Shown here: positions 1-5,584 of the stretch, piece after piece
How positions within the stretch are numbered: the first letter of the stretch is position 1
Layout: each line of letters begins with the position of its first letter
Source of the DNA: Tannerella sp.
Lineage (GTDB): Bacteria > Bacteroidota > Bacteroidia > Bacteroidales > Tannerellaceae
Assembly (NCBI GenBank): GCA_031283915.1
Contig: JAITAY010000021.1
Location: forward strand, 1 to 18,991
DNA length: 18,991 nucleotides
Reading direction: 5' to 3'
The notes under the pieces: model-generated
Seen by the model: the letters and a program-made list of their open reading frames with translations, nothing else
Database searches by the model: none
Told to the model about the DNA's origin: nothing
Translations under genes and position numbers: made by a program

Positions 1-600
1 ACCACGCAACTCAGGCTGAAAGAAATTCTGCAAAAAGCAGGCTACCGGACTGCCCACCTGAGTACGGAACCGCAAAGCGAATTGCTCGGCGCTGATTTCA
101 CCTTTCCAATAGGATTGAACTCTACCGTCAAAATTCCTTTGACCGCATGGGACGTCACGGTTCATGCATTAGTTAAAGCCATTGCCCGGTATGCAAATCC
201 GCACATTATGATCAGCGGCACGCAGGGATGGATTGTTCCGTTGAACCGGAGTTTACATAATGCTTTGAACATGTTGCACTTCTTGAACGGCGTTCAGCCG
301 GACGGCATTATTTGCGCCATTAATCCGAATGATACACCGGAGGTGATCCGTCAAAATGTACAGGCAGTACAAAGTATTACAAAAGCCGGACTACTTTTTT
401 ATACCGTCACTCCATGGGAGCGGACATTGCATCAGACAGGTACAGGAAATAAAGTGATGGTAAAAAATTTACTGTCCGGCGAGAATTTACAGCAGCGGAT
501 CGCTTATTATACGGACGTATTACAGGCGCCGATAGTCAATATAAAAGATGAAAACTGCGACCAACAGGTTGTACAAATTATAGAGAATTTTTTTTCATGA
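1..600 (+). CDS. Peptide-maturation-system protein (TIGR04066-like), C-terminal part, 5' end outside window
   Basis: The reading frame is open from base 1 to a TGA at 598-600, so at least 199 codons are visible and the start lies left of the window; the TTG at 82 is internal. The first visible residues, TTQLRLKEILQKAGYRTAHL, look like the helix that follows a Walker A loop (GKxTTQ), suggesting a P-loop protein related to the DUF1611 group. The rest has alternating beta/alpha segments (HIMISGTQGW, DGIICAINPND, KAGLLFYTVTPW). The pattern resembles, from memory, the TIGR04066 proteins of clostridial cysteine-rich peptide maturation systems, which sit beside an acyl-carrier-related protein, a radical SAM maturase and a small precursor. 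The two genes that follow here fit that arrangement. The biochemical role is not known. The family assignment is moderate; a plain DUF1611-like NTPase is the alternative. Confidence 0.6.
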   Translation, partial: TTQLRLKEILQKAGYRTAHLSTEPQSELLGADFTFPIGLNSTVKIPLTAWDVTVHALVKAIARYANPHIMISGTQGWIVPLNRSLHNALNMLHFLNGVQPDGIICAINPNDTPEVIRQNVQAVQSITKAGLLFYTVTPWERTLHQTGTGNKVMVKNLLSGENLQQRIAYYTDVLQAPIVNIKDENCDQQVVQIIENFFS

Positions 601-635
601 CAATTAATTACTAGCTAATATAATCAAATAATTCT

Positions 636-920
636 ATGAACCCTATTTTAAACTCCGAACAATTGATGAGTGTAGTCAACAGCTTTATTCCCGAAGATTA
701 TCAAATCAACGGTCAAACCAGACCGGAATTGCGTGATAAAGGATTGCATATCATTATGAGTAATTCCGAACAGGCCATCCTGTTTATCAGTTTGCTGGAA
801 GAAGAATTTGACGTTGAATTTCCGGATGAAGAATTGACACTAGATAATCTCTTATCATACAACAAAATATCGTCAACGCTTGACCGGTTATTACGTCAAA
901 AAAACGGTATTGACAGGTAA
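636..920 (+). CDS. Acyl-carrier-related protein of peptide maturation system
   Basis: A 94-residue acidic helical protein with an acyl-carrier-protein fold signature: residues 49-70 (LF..SLLEEEFDVEFPDEELTL) match helix II and the following loop of ACPs. The phosphopantetheine site, normally DSL, reads N43-S44-E45, so the serine is present but its context is atypical; whether it is 4'-phosphopantetheinylated cannot be told from sequence. It starts 35 nt after the preceding gene on the same strand and is probably co-transcribed with it. Its stop codon (918-920) lies inside the promoter of the next small gene. Acyl-carrier-related proteins of about this size (TIGR04069 as I recall) accompany TIGR04066 proteins in peptide maturation systems. 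It probably presents or binds something for the maturation machinery rather than serving fatty acid synthesis, because no fab genes are nearby. That role is inference. Confidence 0.65.
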   Translation: MNPILNSEQLMSVVNSFIPEDYQINGQTRPELRDKGLHIIMSNSEQAILFISLLEEEFDVEFPDEELTLDNLLSYNKISSTLDRLLRQKNGIDR

Positions 921-940
921 TTTCAAATGATATACCTTTG
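910..940 (+). promoter_or_regulatory. Bacteroidetes-type promoter of the small peptide gene
   Basis: TTGACA at 910-915 and TACCTTTG at 933-940, with 20 nt between TTG and TA, match the Bacteroidetes sigma-factor consensus (TTTG around -33, TAnnTTTG around -7). The upstream box overlaps the last codons of the acyl-carrier-related gene. Transcription would begin near 945 and give the 985 gene a leader of about 40 nt, so the peptide can be expressed independently of, and probably more strongly than, its upstream neighbours. Confidence 0.75.
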
Positions 941-984
941 TATTGTGATTAATAACAGTATTACTAATTTTAAATTTTATCGAA

Positions 985-1122
985 ATGAAAGAATTGATTA
1001 AGTCTGTCGTGAATGATGAAGACGAAGTTGTCATTCAGGCATTGTGTGAAAAAAGTGGTAGTGGTTGCAGCTTTTTCTGTGGTGACCTTTCTGTGGAAGA
1101 AGAAGATGAAATTATTTTCTAA
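985..1122 (+). CDS. Small three-cysteine peptide, candidate RiPP precursor
   Basis: A 45-codon frame, ATG at 985 to TAA at 1120-1122. The N-terminal part (MKELIKSVVNDEDEVVIQAL) is an acidic amphipathic leader-like segment. The middle is a glycine/serine/cysteine cluster with C21, C28 and C32 (CEKSGSGCSFFCGDLS). The C-terminal tail is acidic (EEEDEIIF). There is no signal peptide and no double-glycine cleavage motif. It lies 64 nt downstream of an acyl-carrier-related peptide-maturation protein and has its own promoter and terminator, which argues strongly that it is a real gene. Three cysteines in a small Gly/Ser-rich core fit a substrate for thioether, thiazole or other cysteine modification, but the chemistry cannot be read from this window. 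I recognise no named precursor family. Alternatives are a regulatory or metal-binding mini-protein. Coding status is fairly sure; the precursor role is inference from context. Confidence 0.65.
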   Translation: MKELIKSVVNDEDEVVIQALCEKSGSGCSFFCGDLSVEEEDEIIF

Positions 1123-1138
1123 TGTAATCTTCTGTGAG

Positions 1139-1177
1139 AAAAGAGGGTGTGCAAAAGTTTGCACACACCTTCTTTTC
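1139..1177 (+). terminator. Rho-independent terminator after the small peptide gene
   Basis: GTGTGCAAA (1147-1155) pairs with TTTGCACAC (1158-1166), and the stem extends through GGG/CCT with one bulged A. A flanking A-rich left arm and a TTCTTTTC tail follow. The hairpin begins 16 nt after the peptide stop and separates the peptide from the outer-membrane gene at 1214. Confidence 0.75.
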
Positions 1178-1213
1178 TACTTGATAGTTGAATAAAAACA
1201 CAAATAAAAAAAC

Positions 1214-3541
1214 ATGAAACAAGCTTTATTGACAAGTCTGCTTATATGTAGCATCATCGGCGGCATCTCCGCTCAAAACATCGAATTGAAAGGTCTTGTC
1301 AGGGAGGCCAAAAGCAACGAAGCATTGGCGTTTGTCAATGTCGTATTGCAGACGCCGGATTCCGTCTTTGTGACCGGCACCGTGTCGGACGACAGGGGCA
1401 AGTTTGTGATTCCGAAAGTGAAACCGGGCGACTACCGGCTGGCGCTTTCCTACATGGGTTACATGACGCAGTACATCGAAGTATCCGGACTGGCAAAAAA
1501 CCTCACGCTGCCCGATATTTTAATGGAAGAAGAATCCGTCGGCCTGGAGGCCATCACCGTGACCGCTTCGGCCACGACGAGCCGGATCGACCGGAAGCTC
1601 GTCTTCCCAACCGAACAGCAAATCAACGCCTCGAGTAACGGCGTCGACCTGCTGCAACGGCTCATGCTGCCACGTATACGGGTCGATGCGCTGACACGCG
1701 CAGTGGACATCGCGGGCGGCGGCGAAGTGCAGTTGCGTATTAATGGTGTCAAAGTGGATGTGGATAATATTATGGCGCTGCTGCCGCAGGACATTATCCG
1801 CGTGGAATATCACGACAACCCGGGACTGCGCTACGGTAATGCCGCCGCAGTGGTTGACTACATCGTGCGGCGGCACGAAACCGGCGGTAATCTGGGGGTG
1901 AATCTGATAGATGCTTTTAACCTGCAAACATTTGACAAGAACAGTATCAACGGAAGAATCAATCACAAGAAATCGGAATTTTCGATCAATTACGGTCACC
2001 TGTATACTAACACTCATCAAATGTGGCGCGACAATGAAGAAGTTTTTCGCCTGGCAGACGCTTCCGTTCTTCGACGCAAAGAAGAAGGCGAACCCGGGCA
2101 TTTGCAGCGATTTCAGCAAAATCTGAATCTGACCTATAATTATCTTAACGAAAAACGCATGTTGAATGCCACGGTTCGTTACACGGCCGACGACAAGCCT
2201 CATGAAGATTTCAGGGGTAAACTGTACAATATGGACAGTCCGGACGATTATGTGCAGGTTTTCGACGGAGGGAAAAACAACACTTCAAACCTCGCGCTCG
2301 ACCTCTACTATCAGGAGAATCTGAAGAACGACCAGACGCTGGTGGTCAATCTCGTGGGGACAAATAACAGGGCCGACAACAACCGTATCTATACGGAAAG
2401 TCGTGACGGCGTCTATCTGACGGACATCAACAACCTGGTCGTCGGCGACAAATATTCGTGGATTGGCGAGGGCATTTATGAAAAGCAAACCGGCAACAAC
2501 CGTTTCAGCGCCGGACTGCGCCATACGCAATCCTACGCCGACAACACCTACCGGAACGGCCATGACTACAACACCCGCATGCAACAGGGCGAAACGTTCC
2601 TCTACGGCGAATGGAAAGGGCGGACCGGCAAACTGGACTATTCGCTCGGAACAGGCGTTACCCGCTATACCTTCAGCCGTGAAGACGGAACCGGCGATTA
2701 CAGCTACTACGCCGTCAACCCGCGTCTGAACCTCTTTCTGCCCCTGTCCGGCCAGTCGTCTGTCCGCCTGACGGCCAGTCTCAACAGCCATACGCCCTCG
2801 CTGGCCGAATTAAGCGCCGTGGAACAGGATATTGATTCGCTCCAGATACAGCGTGGCAATCCCGACCTGAAACCCTCGCTCCGCTATCAGACCGAACTGA
2901 ATTATGAATGGAACAAGGGGCTTTTCTACGTGAACTTTCAGGAACGGTACACCTACCAGCCTTCGGCCGTCATGGAAGAGCGCCTGCTGGAAGGTGACCG
3001 GATTGTCAAAACCTGGAACAATCAAAAGGACTGGCAGTATTTGAATACGAATCTCTATCTCCGAGTCGGGCCGGTCAAAAACATACTGATGTTCGGTCTC
3101 CAGGGCGGTTTAAACCGCTATATCAGCAACGGTAATAACTACCGTCATGTGTACAACAATCCATACCTTTTTATGGACGTGTCGGGAATGTATAAAAATT
3201 TTATGCTCAATGCCAGCTACGGACCCTTGTCCTGGGGTAATTTCTACGGAGAAACCATGACAAAGGAATCCCCGTATCACTCGCTTATGTTAGGCTATAA
3301 ATACAGGAATGCCAATTTCGGTATAGGGGTAACCAATCCTTTTGCCAACGTTCACCGTCAGGATTCGGAAAGCCGGTCGGAGTATGCTTCCTATAAAAGG
3401 AGCCTGTACATAAACGATTCGGCGCGGCTGTTTGTCTTTACCTTCTCGTGGAACGTCACCTTTGGCCGCAGTTACCAGTCCGCAGGCAAGCGCCTGAACA
3501 ACAGCGACGATAACGCCGGCGTCATGAGCGTGGGAAAATAG
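1214..3541 (+). CDS. TonB-dependent-receptor-like outer-membrane beta-barrel protein
   Basis: 775 residues with a signal peptide (1-20, cut likely after GGISA), a carboxypeptidase-regulatory-like beta-sandwich (about 24-110: LKGLVREAKSNEALAFVNVV...GKFVIPKVKPGDYRLALSYMGY), a plug-like region (about 115-220, with RINGVKVD and the segment DIIRVEYHDNPGLRYGNAAA) and a long beta-barrel (about 225-750) rich in alternating aromatic strands. This architecture is typical of Bacteroidetes outer-membrane receptors with the OMP_b-brl_3 type barrel. No SusD-like partner lies beside it, so it is not a classical glycan-uptake pair and its substrate is unknown. The last clear strand (LFVFTFSWNVTFGRSY) is followed by a polar tail of about 25 residues. 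It lies 36 nt beyond the terminator of the small peptide gene; I see no convincing promoter in the short gap, so it may depend on read-through. A role in moving the neighbouring peptide is possible but unproven. Confidence 0.85.
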   Translation: MKQALLTSLLICSIIGGISAQNIELKGLVREAKSNEALAFVNVVLQTPDSVFVTGTVSDDRGKFVIPKVKPGDYRLALSYMGYMTQYIEVSGLAKNLTLPDILMEEESVGLEAITVTASATTSRIDRKLVFPTEQQINASSNGVDLLQRLMLPRIRVDALTRAVDIAGGGEVQLRINGVKVDVDNIMALLPQDIIRVEYHDNPGLRYGNAAAVVDYIVRRHETGGNLGVNLIDAFNLQTFDKNSINGRINHKKSEFSINYGHLYTNTHQMWRDNEEVFRLADASVLRRKEEGEPGHLQRFQQNLNLTYNYLNEKRMLNATVRYTADDKPHEDFRGKLYNMDSPDDYVQVFDGGKNNTSNLALDLYYQENLKNDQTLVVNLVGTNNRADNNRIYTESRDGVYLTDINNLVVGDKYSWIGEGIYEKQTGNNRFSAGLRHTQSYADNTYRNGHDYNTRMQQGETFLYGEWKGRTGKLDYSLGTGVTRYTFSREDGTGDYSYYAVNPRLNLFLPLSGQSSVRLTASLNSHTPSLAELSAVEQDIDSLQIQRGNPDLKPSLRYQTELNYEWNKGLFYVNFQERYTYQPSAVMEERLLEGDRIVKTWNNQKDWQYLNTNLYLRVGPVKNILMFGLQGGLNRYISNGNNYRHVYNNPYLFMDVSGMYKNFMLNASYGPLSWGNFYGETMTKESPYHSLMLGYKYRNANFGIGVTNPFANVHRQDSESRSEYASYKRSLYINDSARLFVFTFSWNVTFGRSYQSAGKRLNNSDDNAGVMSVGK

Positions 3542-3558
3542 CCATGACTCAACGAATA

Positions 3559-3680
3559 AAGAAGTCTGAACTGTGATTAGAATGATTATTGGAAAACGAT
3601 GATTGTTTGAAAGCGAATCACAGTCCATAAGCAAATCACAGTCCATCATAAAATCAAAAAAATCATAGTTCAGACATCTT
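3559..3680. repeat. Imperfect inverted repeat (20-bp arms) with internal direct repeats
   Basis: The left arm AAGAAGTCTGAACTGTGATT (3559-3578) matches the reverse complement of 3661-3680 at 18 of 20 positions. Inside lie two 16-bp direct repeats, GCGAATCACAGTCCAT (3613-3628) and GCAAATCACAGTCCAT (3631-3646), which differ at one base. The RNA would fold into a long stem just after the receptor gene. It looks like a dispersed Bacteroidales intergenic repeat and may also act as a transcript end. Confidence 0.7.
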
Positions 3681-3698
3681 CTCAGTCGGGCATTCATG

Positions 3699-4015
3699 TT
3701 AACCCAACTTGGTCCAAATTACCCTCAAAATAGAGGAAAACAGGGCAAATAAACACACAGCGTAGTCGACATATCTCTTATAATTAGATAGTTATAAAAC
3801 ATGCGATCACAAAAAGTCGTTTGTGTTCCCAGAACTTTTAGTTGGCTCTTTGCAGACTCAATTTTTTTTCGTAACTTTGCCCAATGATAATTATATATTG
3901 AATATCAAATAGTTGAACGTGATGGAAAATCCGTAGTCCCCCATAATCGATGAGGGCACAAGCTATAATTATGACAGTCAGAGTTTTATTTTTAGTTGAT
4001 GCCAAGTTGGGTTAA
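3699..4015. mobile_element. MITE-like element or internally deleted IS with 14-bp perfect inverted ends
   Basis: TTAACCCAACTTGG at 3699-3712 is the exact reverse complement of CCAAGTTGGGTTAA at 4002-4015, bounding 317 bp. The interior has no transposase-length frame but carries a consensus Bacteroidetes promoter (3849-3879), as many insertion sequences of this phylum do ahead of their transposase. Downstream of it only a five-codon frame, ATGGAAAATCCGTAG, is seen. The best reading is a non-autonomous derivative of an insertion sequence. If the outer TTAA is duplicated target, the ends are CCCAACTTGG; no other target duplication is visible. The family is not recognised. Confidence 0.55.
3849..3879 (+). 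promoter_or_regulatory. Bacteroidetes-type promoter inside the MITE-like element
   Basis: TTTG at 3849-3852 and TAACTTTG at 3872-3879 are separated by 19 nt, an exact match to the phylum consensus. It points right, toward the gene at 4311, but would give a leader of over 400 nt. It is either a relic transposase promoter or an introduced outward promoter. Confidence 0.7.
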
Positions 4016-4310
4016 AAAACAAAATGGACAGACAAGTTCCAAAACAGATTCCCGGATTTGCACCATCCGACAAATTCACAAAGTAGAAGCATATATCCTC
4101 TCACCGGACATTCGACCCCGCACAGGGTCAGACAAGGGGAGGGATATTTCCCTTCTACCCATATAAAATCCCTGACAGGATGGGTTTAGGTAACCTATTC
4201 GATAATCACATTCAGTCAGACGGCGTGAGTAAGCAGTCAGACGGCGTAAGTAGACAGAAGAATATAAACAATAAAGACAGTATGCATAATTTTAAAACAA
4301 AGAAAGCAAA
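4016..4310. other. Intergenic stretch with a 21-bp tandem duplication
   Basis: No credible gene. Two adjacent 21-bp units, CAGTCAGACGGCGTGAGTAA(G) at 4213-4233 and a copy at 4234-4254, match at 18 of 21 positions. A small hairpin GACCC/GGGTC lies near 4111-4126. No clear promoter box is seen directly upstream of the gene at 4311. Confidence 0.5.
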
Positions 4311-5045
4311 ATGAGAAAGAAAAGATTATTTCCATGCAGTATCAGCGATTTGCCGGTACTGGCCGAATTTTTACTGGAGAGCCTGGGGCGCGACATCAAC
4401 GATTTCAGCGGCTACTCTCCCCTGTTTACCACCTCCTGCAGCGACGGTATTCGGGCTAAGATCATAACCTGCCGCGAAGTGACGCGCTCGTGGACCTTCA
4501 TCAAGGAACTGAAATCGGTCACCGAAACACTCTACTCCGACATCCACGCCCTTCGGGTGACGATCAATCCGGTGGAAGGCTACGTGAAACTGGCCGCCGC
4601 ATCGCTGGACGTAGCCGTGGGCGACGTGGGACTGAAAGAAGTACGGCGCAGCATCGGCAAAGGCAATGCCGAAACGCTGGTACCGGCTGTGGCCGAACTC
4701 CTCTCCACCCTGCGGCGCAACATCACCGCCCTGCAGGCCGTCGGACTGCAGGAGAGCCTGCTCGTGGCCATCGAAGAGCAGACAGCCACCATCGACACGC
4801 TCAACGTGAAGCAGAACGAGCTTGAAAGCGAGCGAAACCGCGTGACCGAACAGGACACCGACGTCTTCAACGATCTCTGGCTTGCGCTGCAACCGATTCT
4901 GGAAACCGGCAAAGCGCTTTACCGGGGCGTGGATGAAGCCAAGCTCAAAGATTATACAATTGCGCAGCTCGAAAAACGCCTTCATCCGCATCCTCACAAA
5001 CAGCCATCCGGCAAAGGGTTGAAAAGTGATGCAGCCGGCGCTTGA
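4311..5045 (+). CDS. Uncharacterised helical protein, function unknown
   Basis: 244 residues with no signal peptide and no membrane segment. The sequence is almost wholly alpha-helical: an N-terminal block (1-60, LPVLAEFLLESLGRDINDFS) is followed by long amphipathic helices (about 62-205) with heptad-like leucines and charged residues, such as LLSTLRRNITALQAVGLQES and the segment before NELESERNRV, ending in a basic His/Pro-rich tail. I do not recognise the family with confidence; it resembles Bacteroidales-restricted helical hypothetical proteins, often with several paralogues per genome. No catalytic motif is visible. It stands alone between two repeat-rich gaps, with no partner gene on either side. 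The ATG at 4311 is the first in frame after an A-rich leader (AAAGAAAGCAAA), usual for this phylum. The coding call is firm because the frame is GC-rich and uninterrupted, but no function can be offered. Confidence 0.75.
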   Translation: MRKKRLFPCSISDLPVLAEFLLESLGRDINDFSGYSPLFTTSCSDGIRAKIITCREVTRSWTFIKELKSVTETLYSDIHALRVTINPVEGYVKLAAASLDVAVGDVGLKEVRRSIGKGNAETLVPAVAELLSTLRRNITALQAVGLQESLLVAIEEQTATIDTLNVKQNELESERNRVTEQDTDVFNDLWLALQPILETGKALYRGVDEAKLKDYTIAQLEKRLHPHPHKQPSGKGLKSDAAGA

Positions 5046-5270
5046 AAGCGAAAGGAAGTAGTTCGCAGAGGGCGGTTAGCAGACAAGCGGCCTTAGGAGG
5101 GAAAGGCATAGCAGTGACGGTTTGATTGGTCAGCTTCATCCTGTCACGGCGTTACCGATCGCTATTCTCCTGTGTAACAACATTGCACAAACCTTATATA
5201 CAATCCATTTTTGTGTAAGGAAGGGCTTTTTGATCCCGTTATTTTGGATGGGCTGTAAGCTGGGGGACTG

Positions 5271-5290
5271 CTATACTGCACGCGGTATAG
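5271..5290. repeat. Near-palindromic 18-bp repeat, copy 1
   Basis: TATACTGCACGCGGTATA (5272-5289), flanked by C and G that extend the dyad. It matches the reverse complement of 18550-18567 at 17 of 18 positions and that of 5474-5490 at 15 of 17. Confidence 0.65.
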
Positions 5291-5301
5291 TTTTGTGCAT
5301 T

Positions 5302-5455
5302 GCCCGTCAGGGTAAACCTATCAATAGAAAACACCGGTTGTCAACCTGCCGGATGGCCCGTCAGGGCATTCACCTCTGTTTATGAATCCCCTGACGGGGA
5401 ACAGGGAAAAGGGATACCCGTTTTTCTATTGACAGGATTCCCCTGCGGGGAAAAT
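5302..5455. repeat. Cluster of CCCGTCAGGG-type palindromes within a larger inverted repeat
   Basis: GCCCGTCAGGG occurs near 5302-5312 and 5356-5366, the inverse form CCCCTGACGGGG at 5388-5399, and a variant CCCCTGCGGGG near 5440-5450. The outer part forms an inverted repeat: CCTATCAATAGAAAA (5317-5331) pairs with TTTTCTATTGACAGG (5422-5436) at 14 of 15 positions. The whole could fold into a branched structure. Confidence 0.65.
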
Positions 5456-5473
5456 ATGCACCTGCTCAAAATC

Positions 5474-5490
5474 ATACCGCGTAAAGTATA
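5474..5490. repeat. Near-palindromic 18-bp repeat, copy 2 (diverged)
   Basis: ATACCGCGTAAAGTATA, the inverted form of copy 1 with two differences over 17 bases. It lies about 200 bp from copy 1 in opposite orientation. Confidence 0.5.
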
Positions 5491-5504
5491 AAACTGACGG
5501 CAAT

Positions 5505-5555
5505 AGGGCTAACGCCCTGCGGAAGCATTGCAGGGACGCAAGATTTTACGTCTCT
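5505..5555 (-). terminator. Paired hairpins downstream of the acyl-CoA synthetase gene
   Basis: Two hairpins follow the minus-strand gene that ends at 5585. AGGGACG (5532-5538) pairs with CGTCTCT (5549-5555) with one mismatch, a diverged form of the palindrome at 15502-15529. AGGGC (5505-5509) pairs with GCCCT (5514-5518) around a TAAC loop. On the minus strand the second hairpin is followed by a TTTTAT stretch. A terminator role is likely but not certain. Confidence 0.4.
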
Positions 5556-5584
5556 ATGTCCTCAATTTTAACTGTCCACAATCA

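Larger units (their letters stand above)
5046..5584. other. Gene-free stretch packed with palindromic repeats
   Basis: About 540 bp with no credible gene between a plus-strand and a minus-strand gene that converge. Most of it is made of short palindromes, listed separately. Short open frames here (for example 5122-5385) are rich in repeat-derived codons and have no recognisable protein features. Confidence 0.6.

Noticed and set aside
970..1164. Minus-strand 64-residue open frame over the small peptide gene, and a plus-strand 60-residue frame at 1013-1195
   Set aside because: Both overlap the peptide gene in other frames and run into the terminator hairpin; neither has a promoter or a sensible composition, whereas the 985-1122 frame fits the promoter and terminator exactly.
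1178..1213. Promoter for the receptor gene (TTGATAGTTG region)
   Set aside because: TAGTTG does not match TAnnTTTG and no correctly spaced upstream box exists, so no promoter is called.
1520..2203. Long minus-strand open frames inside the receptor gene, and similar long antisense frames within the other large genes
   Set aside because: They are shadows of GC-rich coding sequence on the opposite strand, with no protein-like features.
4024..4086. 20-codon open frame ATG...TAG just right of the MITE-like element
   Set aside because: Too short, no promoter at a suitable distance, and no recognisable motif; may be chance.
5302..5455. CRISPR array
   Set aside because: The repeated units are about 11 bp, occur in both orientations and at irregular spacing; no regular repeat-spacer pattern and no cas genes.
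5122..5491. Short plus-strand frames of 63-87 codons in the repeat-rich gap
   Set aside because: They are built from the palindromic repeats and lack start context, promoter or recognisable motifs.
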